Below are positions 1 to 9,044 of a stretch of 64,000 nt of DNA, in pieces. Every line of letters begins with the position of its first letter. Position 1 is the stretch's first letter. The notes under the pieces are model-generated. The model saw only the letters and a program-made list of their open reading frames with translations. It made no database searches and was not told where the DNA came from. The position numbers and the translations under genes are program-made. The stretch comes from a virus. The stretch covers positions 1-64,000 of the IMG/VR virus record IMGVR_UViG_3300038760_000071, one strand, 5' to 3'.

Positions 1-1680
1 GGTAGGTGTTATTGAAGGCGTAACTGTAACTGAAGGTGTAACTGTAACTGAAGGTGTTATCGACGGGGTAGGTGTTATCGACGGTGTAACTGTAACTGAT
101 GGTGTAACAGTAACTGATGGTGTAACTGTAACTGAAGGTGTTATCGACGGGGTAGCTGATGGCGTCCGGGTTACTGAAGGCGTTACTGATACAGAAGGAG
201 CAACATAACAACCTAGATATATATCTAAACCACTTTCGGTGTTGAATTCAACACCAGCCTCACCTAAGAGAATGAAATTGCATGTAGCTGACGGTGTAGG
301 TGTTATAGATGGTGTAACTGTAACTGATGGTGTAACAGTAACTGATGGTGTTATCGACGGGGTAGGTGTTATAGATGGTGTAACTGTAACTGAAGGTGTA
401 ACTGAAGGTGGTGGTGAAGGTAGTGGTGTAACTGAAGGTGTAACTGTAACTGATGGTGTAACAGTAACTGATGGTGTTATCGACGGGGTAGGTGTTATAG
501 ATGGTGTAACTGTAACTGAAGGTGTAACTGAAGGTGGTGGTGAAGGTAGTGGTGTAACTGAAGGTGTAACTGTAACTGATGGTGTAACAGTAACTGATGG
601 TGTAGGTGTTATCGACGGTGTAACTGTAACTGATGGTGTAACTGTAATTGAAGGTGTTATCGACGGGGTAGGTGTTATAGATGGTGTAGGTGTTATCGAC
701 GGTGTAACTGTAACTGAAGGTGTTATCGACGGGGTAGGTGTTATAGATGGTGTAACTGTAGCTGATGGTGTTATCGACGGTGTAACAGTAACTGAAGGTG
801 TAACTGTAACTGAAGGTGTTATCGACGGGGTAGGTGTTATAGATGGTGTAACAGTAACTGATGGTGTAACAGTAACTGATGGTGTTATAGATGGTGTGGG
901 TGTTATAGATGGTGTAACAGTAACTGATGGTGTTATCGACGGGGTAGGTGTTATCGATGGTGTAACAGTAACTGAAGGTGTAACAGTAACTGAAGGTGTT
1001 ATCGACGGGGTAGGTGTTATAGATGGTGTAACAGTAACTGATGGTGTAACAGTAACTGATGGTGTAACTGTAACTGATGGTGTAACTGTGACTGATGGTG
1101 TTATAGATGGTGTAACTGATGATGTAACTGTAACTGATGGTGTTATAGATGGTGTAACTGATGATGTAACAGTAACTGATGGTGTTATAGATGGTGTTGG
1201 TGGGATATGTCCTTGAGATGGTGTAACTGAAGGTGTAACTGAAGGTGTAACAGTAACTGATGGTGTAACTGTAACTGAAGGTGTTATCGACGGGGTAGGT
1301 GTTATAGATGGTGTAACAGTAACTGATGGTGTAACAGTAACTGAAGGTGTAACTGTAACTGAAGGTGTTATAGATGGTGTAACTGTAACTGAAGGTGTAA
1401 CTGTAACTGATGGTGTTATAGATGGTGTAACTGTAATCGAAGGTGTCACTGTAACTGAAGGTGTTATCGACGGTGTAACTGTAACTGAAGGTGTTATCGA
1501 TGGTGTAACTGTAATCGAAGGTGTCACTGTAACTGAAGGTGTTATAGATGGTGTAACAGTAACTGATGGTGTAACTGTAACTGATGGTGTAACTGTAACT
1601 GATGGTGTAACAGTAACTGAAGGTGTTATCGACGGTGTAACTGTAATCGAAGGTGTTACTGATGGTGATAGGGGAATAGG
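1..1680. repeat. Degenerate tandem repeat of ~18 bp
   Basis: Units such as ggtgtaactgtaactgat and ggtgttatcgacggggta recur over the whole stretch with only two short interruptions (about 180-290 and 1195-1220). All units are multiples of 3 bp, so length changes keep the protein frame. The repeat encodes the Pro/Thr/Ser tract on the minus strand and creates spurious long open frames on both strands. Confidence 0.9.
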
Positions 1681-2043
1681 GCAATTAAACTTATATCTCC
1701 AATCCGGCCCAAGGGGTGAATACACCCGCACTATAGCAGTATTAGTGGGGTGGTTTTTTAAAATAGATACAGTACTTAGAGCGCTAGTAAAAACGAAAGG
1801 AAACCCATCCGGTGCGATAGGTAGATTGCCCAACTCTGGTATAGGTCCCTTCGCTGTTAACCCACCAACAAAAACATTTCTATGACTGCCACCATAGTTA
1901 TAAACATAACTACCAATATAATAGGTATCTAAAACTATATTGGAGCTAAACTCAACTATATATCTCTCTGGTTTATTACCCGGGTCATAATGAAATAGAC
2001 ACTGAGACGGTACAGTCGAGGTCGGTGTCGGTGTAGGGGCCAT
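1..2043 (-). CDS. Mucin-like Pro/Thr/Ser-repeat protein with N-terminal paralogous module (partial, C-terminus beyond left edge)
   Basis: Reading the minus strand from an ATG at 2043 gives an open frame that reaches position 1 without a stop (681 codons), so the gene runs off the window. Residues ~20-125 form a globular module with landmarks [25 protein letters not shown] and VRVYSPL. The same module occurs in the next two genes upstream. The rest is [15 protein letters not shown]-type repeats, broken once by a short non-repetitive stretch (~250-205). [11 protein letters not shown] unit near 1210 matches [10 protein letters not shown] in the 2414-5368 protein, which confirms the frame. The gene starts 17 nt after the upstream stop, so it is probably co-transcribed. 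Its place after the fibre genes suggests a virion-surface or host-contact role, which is inference. Two other long frames through the repeat are by-products of repeat periodicity. Confidence 0.8.
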   Translation of the reverse strand, partial: MAPTPTPTSTVPSQCLFHYDPGNKPERYIVEFSSNIVLDTYYIGSYVYNYGGSHRNVFVGGLTAKGPIPELGNLPIAPDGFPFVFTSALSTVSILKNHPTNTAIVRVYSPLGPDWRYKFNCPIPLSPSVTPSITVTPSITPSVTVTPSVTVTPSVTVTPSVTVTPSITPSVTVTPSITVTPSITPSVTVTPSITPSVTVTPSITVTPSITPSVTVTPSVTVTPSITPSVTVTPSVTVTPSVTVTPSITPTPSITPSVTVTPSVTVTPSVTPSVTPSQGHIPPTPSITPSVTVTSSVTPSITPSVTVTSSVTPSITPSVTVTPSVTVTPSVTVTPSVTVTPSITPTPSITPSVTVTPSVTVTPSITPTPSITPSVTVTPSITPTPSITPSVTVTPSVTVTPSITPTPSITPSVTVTPSVTVTPSITPSATVTPSITPTPSITPSVTVTPSITPTPSITPTPSITPSITVTPSVTVTPSITPTPSVTVTPSVTVTPSVTPLPSPPPSVTPSVTVTPSITPTPSITPSVTVTPSVTVTPSVTPLPSPPPSVTPSVTVTPSITPTPSITPSVTVTPSVTVTPSITPTPSATCNFILLGEAGVEFNTESGLDIYLGCYVAPSVSVTPSVTRTPSATPSITPSVTVTPSVTVTPSVTVTPSITPTPSITPSVTVTPSVTVTPSITPT

Positions 2044-2060
2044 ACCACAACTCAGTAACA

Positions 2061-2414
2061 CTAAGTTTGATAGACCGGGCATCCCATAGTAAATTCCCAA
2101 TTGGGTTCAGCAAGGGGAGAGTATACACGGACAATTGCTTCGTCTATTAAAATGTCGTTGTTAAAGGTTAGCGTTCCTGTAGTGGGTGTAAAAACATAAG
2201 GTAGACCATCAGGAGCAATTGGTAAATTATACAGCTCCGGAATAGTATTTGATGTAAAGCTATTAACAAAATCACCTCGTAGATAACCACCAAAATCATA
2301 TGCACTGCTACCTACGTAGAATGTGTCAATAACAATAGCAGAATTATACTCTACAATATACCTCTCCGGCTTTTCACCTGTACTGAAGTTAAATGATGTG
2401 GTTAAGGTTGACAT
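2061..2414 (-). CDS. Stand-alone copy of the PTS-protein globular module
   Basis: 117 residues, with no signal peptide or membrane segment. The landmarks [29 protein letters not shown] and VRVYSPL match the N-terminal module of the downstream gene and the module at ~727-832 of the upstream 984-residue protein. It lacks the Pro/Thr/Ser tail entirely. Its ATG overlaps the upstream stop (TAATG), a translational-coupling arrangement. I do not recognise the module as a named family. Three homologous copies in three adjacent genes suggest duplication followed by loss or gain of the repeat tail. A role as a small surface or adhesin subunit is inference. Confidence 0.75.
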   Translation of the reverse strand: MSTLTTSFNFSTGEKPERYIVEYNSAIVIDTFYVGSSAYDFGGYLRGDFVNSFTSNTIPELYNLPIAPDGLPYVFTPTTGTLTFNNDILIDEAIVRVYSPLAEPNWEFTMGCPVYQT

Positions 2415-5368
2415 TATGGTATTGGTGTTACTGGTGGTGTTTTCGAGGGTGTAACTGAAGGTGGTTCTGGAACACCAGATGGTAGTGGTATAGTTGGTGT
2501 TATAGATGGTGTAGCAGTAACTGATGGTGTTGGTGATACTGATGGAGAAGCTGCTGGGGTAGCTGGTGGTGTAGCTGATGGTGTAGGTGCCGGTGGAGAT
2601 GGTGGTACGTATCCTTCTGATGGTGTAGGAGATGGTGTTACAGGTGGAGTATATGGTATAAATCCAAGTGAAGTTGATGGGGTTATAGATGGTGTTATCG
2701 AAGGTGTAACAGTAACAGATGGTGTAGGTGATATAGCTACTGGGGATGTGCTCGGAGTAGGTGTTACTGAAGGTGACACTGGTGGTGTTGGATTAATAAG
2801 TGTTATTATTTGCTCAGCTGGGTAATATTTATTTACACCACACTCAAAGGTAACTGTTTCACCACATGTAATTTTTCTATATGGGCAGCCAATATAAACC
2901 TCCCAATCTTTACCAGATAGAGGGTCATACACATGGGTTGCAATTCTATTTTTATCGGTATCCTTATAGAATGTTGATAAAGCATATGCTACTGTGGAAT
3001 CAATATAAGGATATCCGTCTGGTGCTACACTTAAGCCTGTAAATTGGGTATAACCACTATCAGTAAGACCTGCAATAAATGTCTGTCGGTCACCTCCTGT
3101 ATAATTATAGGAATCATTACCTACGTAGCCTGTATCAACTACATCAACGCCATCATAATTAAATATAAACCTAGTTGGGTATGATGTTGCATTCCATTCA
3201 ATATCAACAGTACCTATTGTACCAGAAATGTCATACAATACAGTCGGTATTAAGTTACTATCCGAATTACTATATGTGGCAGATAAGCCACATAATAGGT
3301 TAGGATACCCAATCGCTGGCTCCATTCCTAGGAATGGTAGTATACCAATATCTTCTTTTTCTGGAACAGGTTCTGCCGGATTTCCCAATATAGTATTGTC
3401 AATACTAAAAGAAGATAGTTGAGTAAAGCTGTTGGTAGTCGTCTCCGGAGCTTCGGCTTTGCCTTCAACATGAAAATTATCAATTATAACATTTAGATCA
3501 GTGCTGCCTTTAGAGATGTTCTTAACAAATGATACTCCAGGTCTGAACTTAGTTGAGGTAGTAAAATTAAGCTCTATATTTTGTTCAAAGATATTAATGT
3601 AGTCATAATCTTCCAGTCTCTTATAGTCAACATAAATGGTTCTACCATAATTACCAAGTCTAGCTCTAAGTGTTTTGACACCATCACTAAGCAGATCAAA
3701 AGCTGAAATGGCTACATTACCTGCTAGATACTGATAACTTGATGCTTGATCCCCTCGTAGAGAGATGCTATTTGGCTTGCGTTCATTATACTGGTAACCA
3801 GAACGTATAGTATTATCAGCCAATTTTGCTTGTGCACCATAAACACCTAGATTATCCATACCAACACCAATAACACCTCCCTGGAGCCCTATTGATTTTT
3901 CATACGATCCGGCAGTATATTGTATTCCGGAATAACCTAAATTAATACCACGTCCACCATAATCGAGATCTACACTCGCATCTTGTAAAAATAAACATAG
4001 GCCAAAGCTATCATTTTCATCCCACGCGGTTAATTCATAGTTAAATGACCATGTAATGTCATATAGCGGTGATACCCCCTTTTCATATACTGTAACTGGT
4101 GACCCAGCTGATGGTATAGAGGCAGCCGGTGAAGGTGTTATAGAGGGTGTTACCGTTGGTGTTATTGAAGGTGTTACAGATGGTGTATGTGTAACAGATG
4201 GTGTAACAGATGGTGTTGGTGGTATATAACCTTGAGATGGTGTAACTGAAGGTGTTACTGATGGTGTCGGTGTTACTGATGGTGTTGATGTTACTGATGG
4301 TGTAACTGATGGTGTAACAGTAGGTGTAGGGGTTACTGAAGATGTTGGTGTTACTGTTGGTGTAACTGATTGTGTAACAGAAGGGGTGGGGGTTACTGAA
4401 GATGTTGGTGTTACTGTTGGTGTTTTAGATGGTGTTGGTGGTATATAACCTTGAGATGGTGTAACTGAAGGTGTTACTGATGGTGTCAGTGTTACTGATG
4501 GTGTTGGTGTGACAGATGGAGACGCTGTTGAGGTTGGTGATGGGTCTGGTGGTATATAATCTTTTGTTGTTGAGGGTGTTATTGAAGGTGTAGGTGTTAT
4601 TGAAGGTGTAGGTGTTATTGAAGGTGTTGGTGTTATTGATGGTGTAGCAGTAACAGATGGTGTTGGTGTTATTGAAGGTGTCGGTGTTATTGATGGTGTT
4701 GGTGTTATTGAAGGTGTTGGTGTTATTGAAGGTGTTGGTGTTATTGAAGGTGTTGGTGGTATATAATCTTTAGATGGTGTTATTGAAGGTGTAGGTGTTA
4801 TTGAAGGTGTAGGTGTTATTGAAGGTGTAGGTGTTATTGAAGGTGTAGGTGTTATTGAAGGCGTAGGTGTTATTGAAGGTGTTATTGAAGGTGTAGGTGT
4901 TATTGAAGGTGTAGGTGTTATTGAAGGTGTTACTGTTGGTGTGTGAGATGGGGATAGATCTGGTGGTATATAATCTTTTGTTGTTGAGGGTGTTATTGAA
5001 GGTGTAGGTGTTATTGAAGGTGTTGGTGTTACTGTTGGTGTTTTAGATGGTGTTGGAGGTATATAATCTTTAGATGGTGTTATTGAAGGTGTAGGTGTTA
5101 TTGAAGGTGTAGGTGTTATTGAAGGTGTTATTGATGGTGTCGGTGTTACTGTTGGTGTGTGAGATGGGGATGGATCTGGTGGTATATAATCTTTTGTTGT
5201 TGAGGGTGTTATTGAAGGTGTTGGTGTTATTGAAGGTGTTGGTGTTATTGAAGGTGTTGGTGTTATTGAAGGTGTTGGTGTTATTGAAGGTGTTGGTGTT
5301 ATTGAAGGTGTTGGTGTAACAGACGGGGTCGGTGTTATTGAAGAGGTGGGTGTAACAGACGGAGACAT
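2414..5368 (-). CDS. Large Pro/Thr/Ser-repeat protein with lectin-like domain
   Basis: 984 residues. Residues ~1-420 are [11 protein letters not shown] repeats interrupted by GYIPPTPS and KDYIPPDPS motifs. Residues ~430-660 are globular and resemble an L-type lectin/concanavalin A-like beta-sandwich: an acidic FGLCLFLQD stretch, [11 protein letters not shown], then [14 protein letters not shown]. Residues ~727-832 hold the module shared with the next two genes, with landmarks [15 protein letters not shown] and VYDPL. A second repeat tract fills ~855-984. Upstream, a TAAATA box lies 9 nt before the ATG. The arrangement, with extended mucin-like stalks separating beta-rich domains, suggests a surface fibre or adhesin. 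The lectin assignment rests on pattern only and no carbohydrate-binding residues were confirmed. Confidence 0.75.
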   Translation of the reverse strand: MSPSVTPTSSITPTPSVTPTPSITPTPSITPTPSITPTPSITPTPSITPTPSITPSTTKDYIPPDPSPSHTPTVTPTPSITPSITPTPSITPTPSITPSKDYIPPTPSKTPTVTPTPSITPTPSITPSTTKDYIPPDLSPSHTPTVTPSITPTPSITPTPSITPSITPTPSITPTPSITPTPSITPTPSITPTPSITPSKDYIPPTPSITPTPSITPTPSITPTPSITPTPSITPTPSVTATPSITPTPSITPTPSITPTPSITPSTTKDYIPPDPSPTSTASPSVTPTPSVTLTPSVTPSVTPSQGYIPPTPSKTPTVTPTSSVTPTPSVTQSVTPTVTPTSSVTPTPTVTPSVTPSVTSTPSVTPTPSVTPSVTPSQGYIPPTPSVTPSVTHTPSVTPSITPTVTPSITPSPAASIPSAGSPVTVYEKGVSPLYDITWSFNYELTAWDENDSFGLCLFLQDASVDLDYGGRGINLGYSGIQYTAGSYEKSIGLQGGVIGVGMDNLGVYGAQAKLADNTIRSGYQYNERKPNSISLRGDQASSYQYLAGNVAISAFDLLSDGVKTLRARLGNYGRTIYVDYKRLEDYDYINIFEQNIELNFTTSTKFRPGVSFVKNISKGSTDLNVIIDNFHVEGKAEAPETTTNSFTQLSSFSIDNTILGNPAEPVPEKEDIGILPFLGMEPAIGYPNLLCGLSATYSNSDSNLIPTVLYDISGTIGTVDIEWNATSYPTRFIFNYDGVDVVDTGYVGNDSYNYTGGDRQTFIAGLTDSGYTQFTGLSVAPDGYPYIDSTVAYALSTFYKDTDKNRIATHVYDPLSGKDWEVYIGCPYRKITCGETVTFECGVNKYYPAEQIITLINPTPPVSPSVTPTPSTSPVAISPTPSVTVTPSITPSITPSTSLGFIPYTPPVTPSPTPSEGYVPPSPPAPTPSATPPATPAASPSVSPTPSVTATPSITPTIPLPSGVPEPPSVTPSKTPPVTPIP
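4115..5350. repeat. Tandem repeat encoding the N-terminal PTS stalk
   Basis: Repeats of ggtgttattgaaggtgta and close variants, with unit lengths that are multiples of 6 bp. About every 150-300 bp they are interrupted by a segment reading ggtggtatataa(t/c)c on the plus strand, which encodes the YIPP motif. They are closely related to the 1-1680 repeat, so recombination between the two tracts is possible. Confidence 0.85.
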
Positions 5369-5377
5369 TTACAAATA

Positions 5378-5593
5378 TTATTTAATCTGGTACACGAAGA
5401 CTAGGGTAAAAGACTTACCATCTTTTATTGATGTTTTATGAACAAGTTTATAACCTATCTTTTTAAACTCGGTATAAACAACTCTAAAATGATCCGCATT
5501 AATGTTTACAATAATACTGCCCCGCTGTTTATCTTCTAATAAGAAGTCGGTAAACTCCTCCGCCAAGTAAAATGCTCGCTCTTTTAAATCCAC
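5378..5593 (-). CDS. Small hypothetical protein
   Basis: 71 residues, mixed alpha/beta composition with a basic C-terminal half (IKDGKSFTLVFVYQIK). No recognised family. The start is taken as GTG at 5593 because it lies exactly 5 nt after a CATAAATA late box, the same spacing as before other late genes. The overlapping ATG is out of frame and dead-ends after two codons. It lies between fibre genes and the PTS genes, so late expression is likely. Confidence 0.65.
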   Translation of the reverse strand: MDLKERAFYLAEEFTDFLLEDKQRGSIIVNINADHFRVVYTEFKKIGYKLVHKTSIKDGKSFTLVFVYQIK

Positions 5594-5598
5594 ATATA

Positions 5599-5606
5599 TA
5601 TTTATG
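5599..5606 (-). promoter_or_regulatory. Late promoter box, N5 before GTG
   Basis: Minus-strand CATAAATA followed by five bases and the GTG of the 71-residue gene. The box overlaps the stop codon of the preceding small gene. Confidence 0.55.
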
Positions 5607-5766
5607 GTGTGGATAACGCTTTAACAATTTCATCAACCTTTGTTGATAATTTTACCAACTGTACCCAGTCAATATCACTAGATATTGATATATTATAGGT
5701 AGTAATTAGCTTTTGCAGCAGTAAAAAATCCGGCGGCGTCAGTCCTTCAACGATTAGTTCATTCAT
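5602..5766 (-). CDS. Small hypothetical protein
   Basis: 54 residues, beginning MNELIVEGLTPPDFLLLQ, with a predicted helical C-terminus (VQLVKLSTKVDEIVKAL). It fits tightly between neighbours: 17 nt after the 522-residue fibre gene and 8 nt before the next start. A GGAGG sequence lies about 14 nt upstream of the ATG, unusual in a region largely lacking Shine-Dalgarno sites. No family recognised. Supported by tiling and codon continuity only. Confidence 0.5.
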   Translation of the reverse strand: MNELIVEGLTPPDFLLLQKLITTYNISISSDIDWVQLVKLSTKVDEIVKALSTP

Positions 5767-5783
5767 GCCATAATTTATGCCTC

Positions 5784-7352
5784 CTAAATTATATAGCCAA
5801 TAGCATTAAGAGAAATCTGTTGACCCGTGTAGCTTTTATATTTAAATGCACCAACTAGTTGATTTGTCGATGCATTTGCACTTAGAGGTAGCATCACTTG
5901 GCTTGCTACTCGGGTATCGTAATTTTTTGGAATTCCATATGACGACATAATTCTATAATGCTTAGTAGAATCTAGCAACTTAGTCTCATTTTTTGCATAG
6001 ACTAGCTCTGTGTTTTGGAATTTTTGAGTTGCATCATCAAAAACATACGCGTTAATAATTATAGCCGATGCTATACTAGGTACACTTACACCTGTATCTG
6101 TATATGTTGTACCATCATATGAAAATAAAGTAGGTGAAAAGACCATGTTAAATGAATAATCAGCAACACCACCTAAAGCTGTCTGATTAAAAATTTCTAC
6201 GGGGTCATCAAACCAGAATGTTGAGCTAGTAGAATCCCCACTTCCCCCGGCATTCGTATCTTTAGATGAATTGCTCCTAGGGTCTATACCTATAACCATA
6301 TCCCCAGTAAGCGGGTTTATAGCTGTCCCGGTTACCTCAACACCACCTACTACTGCGGATAACCCTGATTGTATAGTAACTGTTGATGATGCAATAGAAT
6401 CAGCTACCGATTTAATAATAAACAACGTGCCTTGTGCACTAAGTGAGCTGTTTAGTCCGGAAGCAACACTAAACGTGGTTGAGCTAGCTGGTGCACTACC
6501 GACTCCATATAGACTTGAATTTATATAATCCGGTAATTTAAATGACACACCGATGTTTGTACTACCAAATGTTTCGCCTATAACAGCGGATAATTGTGGG
6601 TAAGATACACCCGCGACTTCCTGACCATTACATAGTAGCCAACCCTCAGGAGCTCCACTAGCTTCAACATAGGGCATAATTGTACCGACTGGTATTGGTC
6701 CTCCGGAGGAGTTAAAAAAGAATGTTGAGCTCTGAGTTTGCGGTGACCATGTTAAATTACCAAGAACATCCGTTCTAAGATATGTATTATTGCTGAGACC
6801 ACCAATAGGGAAGGTGTACTCAACACTATTAATATCAAGCTTCTGTGGTAAATTTAAATATTCAGTAGAATTTGGTCTAATACTATCTGTTGAGATTCTA
6901 GAACCACTGAGTGATATTCTAGAATTCTCGTCTAACATAATGGAATTACCAAGCATATCAGTGCTAATATTAGCAGCAGATAGAGTACCAACAGATATAG
7001 TACCAGCAGCATCATCTACAACTATAGTACCATCCCCCGCAACTAACACTCTCCCGGCAGCAATCCACGAAGAGGTGGTTTTAATATATAGTGTGTTGTT
7101 AGTTGTATTTACTACATAATCACCTTCTACAGCATCTAATACTGTTGTATGATCTGCTACAGCATTTTTATATTTATTACCAACTACTATGCCTCCAGAT
7201 GTTGATGCATCGCCGATAAATAATCGTTTACTATCTGTGGTGTATCCTAACTCACCTTCTGATAACAAGATTTGTTGTCTATCATTATCACTACCTCTCC
7301 TAACGAGTAGTTTAAGTAATGTGTTTTCTAAAATTTCTATCTTTTTAGCCAT
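5784..7352 (-). CDS. Tail fibre / collar protein with Mtd-like N-terminus
   Basis: 522 residues. Residues ~10-55 (LVRRGSDNDRQQILLSEGELGY, then KRLFIGDASTSGG) match the N-terminal domain seen in Bordetella phage major tropism determinant and many tail fibres. Residues ~220-280 form a phage tail-collar domain: VGTIMPYVEASGAPEGWLLCNG, then YPQLSAVIG, then FKLPDY. The C-terminus is beta-rich and Ser/Thr-rich. The gene follows a paralogue with the same N-terminus by 2 nt, in one operon with the gp10-like protein. By analogy with T4 gp12 and other collar-domain fibres it should be a distal receptor-binding or fibre subunit. Receptor specificity cannot be seen. Confidence 0.75.
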   Translation of the reverse strand: MAKKIEILENTLLKLLVRRGSDNDRQQILLSEGELGYTTDSKRLFIGDASTSGGIVVGNKYKNAVADHTTVLDAVEGDYVVNTTNNTLYIKTTSSWIAAGRVLVAGDGTIVVDDAAGTISVGTLSAANISTDMLGNSIMLDENSRISLSGSRISTDSIRPNSTEYLNLPQKLDINSVEYTFPIGGLSNNTYLRTDVLGNLTWSPQTQSSTFFFNSSGGPIPVGTIMPYVEASGAPEGWLLCNGQEVAGVSYPQLSAVIGETFGSTNIGVSFKLPDYINSSLYGVGSAPASSTTFSVASGLNSSLSAQGTLFIIKSVADSIASSTVTIQSGLSAVVGGVEVTGTAINPLTGDMVIGIDPRSNSSKDTNAGGSGDSTSSTFWFDDPVEIFNQTALGGVADYSFNMVFSPTLFSYDGTTYTDTGVSVPSIASAIIINAYVFDDATQKFQNTELVYAKNETKLLDSTKHYRIMSSYGIPKNYDTRVASQVMLPLSANASTNQLVGAFKYKSYTGQQISLNAIGYII

Positions 7353-7354
7353 AA

Positions 7355-8380
7355 TTAGTATCTAAAAATTGGGATTGCGAACCTGTCTATAGGTTCCTCA
7401 CTATCAGAAGGTTGTACACCATCTATTGTTATAAAACCTGCTGATGATAGGGGGATGGTTGTCGAAGCTGATCGATCGTAGTTTGCAGAAATACACTCGA
7501 TAATTGTTGAAGGAACAGTGGTATTGTTAATATAATCTACATTACCATATCCGTTAAATGTAGTGGTGGTTGAATCATTTGCTGTAAGTGCATTATAAAT
7601 TGCAGTGTCCAACGAGCTAACAAACCCATTCGCGTCAGTAGATATAGTTGCTAGGGTTGCTGAGCCTGACGCATATTTTGGTGTTAGAGCTAATTTACTT
7701 GCCCCTACAGTAAAATCATCTGTATCGATAGTATTTGTTAATGCGCTTGCCGGTACGGCAGATAACTCTAATTGACCACTAATAAATTTGAAATTTGCAG
7801 TAGCATCTACCCCGATAGTATCACCACTACCACCACTTATACCATTACCAAATGCTGAGCTATTAATTTGATCTACACCAACCTGTATTACTGACAATGT
7901 ATTACTAGTTGTAATTCCGATTGTTGTATTATCTACATTTGCTGAAAGTCCGGATGAGTTAACGGATAAGGCACCATCAGCATAAACTACACTCGAATCT
8001 AAATTACTTGCGCTTATAGAGTTTCCTAATAACGTTAGTTTATTATTAACATTATATTCAAAATAAGTTGGATCAATCTTGGTACCTATAAATGCCCAAT
8101 CTACTACCTGCGAATAATCATTACCAGATAGTTGATATAATAAATTATTATCATACACTATATCACCTAAGACCGCATCTGTAAGTAATATTCTAGAACC
8201 TATAGTTAGCGGGGCATGTATTATATTACCTACAATCTGCCCACCACTAGTAAATCCATCACCCACCCACACACGCTTTGTATCTGTAGTATATCCTAAC
8301 TCACCTTGCTCGAGAATAACGGCCCGTCGTTGACTATCTGTACCTCTACGAATTTTTAACTTTACTATTTCTATATCCAT
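7355..8380 (-). CDS. Tail fibre protein with Mtd-like N-terminus
   Basis: 341 residues. The N-terminal ~55 residues (LKIRRGTDSQRRAVILEQGELGY, then KRVWVGDGFTSGG) are homologous to the start of the next gene, indicating duplication of an attachment domain. The remainder is low-complexity Ser/Thr/Asn/Ala sequence typical of trimeric beta-structured shafts, ending in a short distinct tip (DRFAIPIFRY). It has no collar domain. TAAATA lies 3 nt before the ATG. Probably a fibre shaft subunit docked on the baseplate through the N-terminus. Confidence 0.7.
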   Translation of the reverse strand: MDIEIVKLKIRRGTDSQRRAVILEQGELGYTTDTKRVWVGDGFTSGGQIVGNIIHAPLTIGSRILLTDAVLGDIVYDNNLLYQLSGNDYSQVVDWAFIGTKIDPTYFEYNVNNKLTLLGNSISASNLDSSVVYADGALSVNSSGLSANVDNTTIGITTSNTLSVIQVGVDQINSSAFGNGISGGSGDTIGVDATANFKFISGQLELSAVPASALTNTIDTDDFTVGASKLALTPKYASGSATLATISTDANGFVSSLDTAIYNALTANDSTTTTFNGYGNVDYINNTTVPSTIIECISANYDRSASTTIPLSSAGFITIDGVQPSDSEEPIDRFAIPIFRY

Positions 8381-8400
8381 TACTATTTACCGTTGAGTGG

Positions 8401-9006
8401 TTAAGCTGTTCTCTTCCAGATATACACCCCATAACCGGGAGGTGTGTTGTTATGTGCAATACCGAGCCCAGTGGTATCGGTATTTGTAGATGATGCCATG
8501 CTGCGCTCATCCGGTCTTCCGCCGTTATCTGTATAACCACCAATTGCTTGTTGAGCTGTAAATGCATGGCTGTGCTTTGGCATCTCATTAATATTTAATA
8601 TATGATCATATCTACCATCATTAGTATCACCAACAGTAAACGCTTTATTGCCGTAACCATCATTTCCAGTACCAGTACCTACAATAAATTTACCTTGTGA
8701 AGTCTGCTCCCATGTACCGCCAAATCTAACTTGCGGGTTAATATTATCAACGCTCATGAAAACAGAGCCAACAGGAAAAATCCTATCTACTATATATTGA
8801 AAGAATTTATCATCTAGGGAGTTTCCTGATAAAGCACCACTTACAGCAATACCATTACCGTCTCTACCGATTGCAAGAGAGCTCTTGTTACCAAACCCGT
8901 CATATACCCATTCTAGCCCGGAGGCTGGTATTGGTGCACCTTTAGCGTGTAAAACACCAACATAAGTATCATTAATGTTGGTGTTAGTTAGAGAAGTTGT
9001 CGCCAT
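8401..9006 (-). CDS. Baseplate gp10/gp12-type collar-domain protein
   Basis: 201 residues from the ATG at 9006; a TTG two codons upstream is a poorer start. The central and C-terminal part carries a recognisable sequence: IFPVGSVFMSVDNINP, RFGGTWEQ, GKFIVGTG, MPKHSHAF and finally PPGYGVYIWKRTA. This pattern belongs to the phage tail-collar/gp10 C-terminal type of domain and is common at the ends of baseplate pins and fibres. The His-x-His segment may bind metal inside a trimer, as in gp12, but that is inference. A TATAAATAAATA late box lies ~9-20 nt upstream. Confidence 0.75.
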   Translation of the reverse strand: MATTSLTNTNINDTYVGVLHAKGAPIPASGLEWVYDGFGNKSSLAIGRDGNGIAVSGALSGNSLDDKFFQYIVDRIFPVGSVFMSVDNINPQVRFGGTWEQTSQGKFIVGTGTGNDGYGNKAFTVGDTNDGRYDHILNINEMPKHSHAFTAQQAIGGYTDNGGRPDERSMASSTNTDTTGLGIAHNNTPPGYGVYIWKRTA

Positions 9007-9044
9007 ATACAATTATATTTATTTATATGGCATGCAATATACAA

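Noticed and set aside
239-1216. Plus-strand frame of [12 protein letters not shown] repeats
   Set aside because: It is the antisense of the Pro/Thr/Ser repeat. It lacks any promoter box and ends within the repeat, while the minus-strand frame is continuous with a globular module.
1-1680. CRISPR array
   Set aside because: Units are contiguous 18-bp tandem repeats in a coding frame, without unique spacers of constant length.
260-1684. Minus-strand frame of [12 protein letters not shown] repeats
   Set aside because: Wrong frame of the same repeat. The frame entering from the ATG at 2043 remains open through the region and gives the TPS repeat seen in the neighbouring gene.
5113-5319. Plus-strand frame of LLKVLV repeats
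   Set aside because: Antisense by-product of the repeat DNA inside the 984-residue gene.
8346-8588. Minus-strand 80-residue frame
   Set aside because: Out-of-frame shadow overlapping the collar-domain gene and the start of the next gene; no start signal.
5784-9006. Diversity-generating retroelement
   Set aside because: The Mtd-like domain prompted the check, but no reverse transcriptase or template/variable repeat pair is visible in the window.
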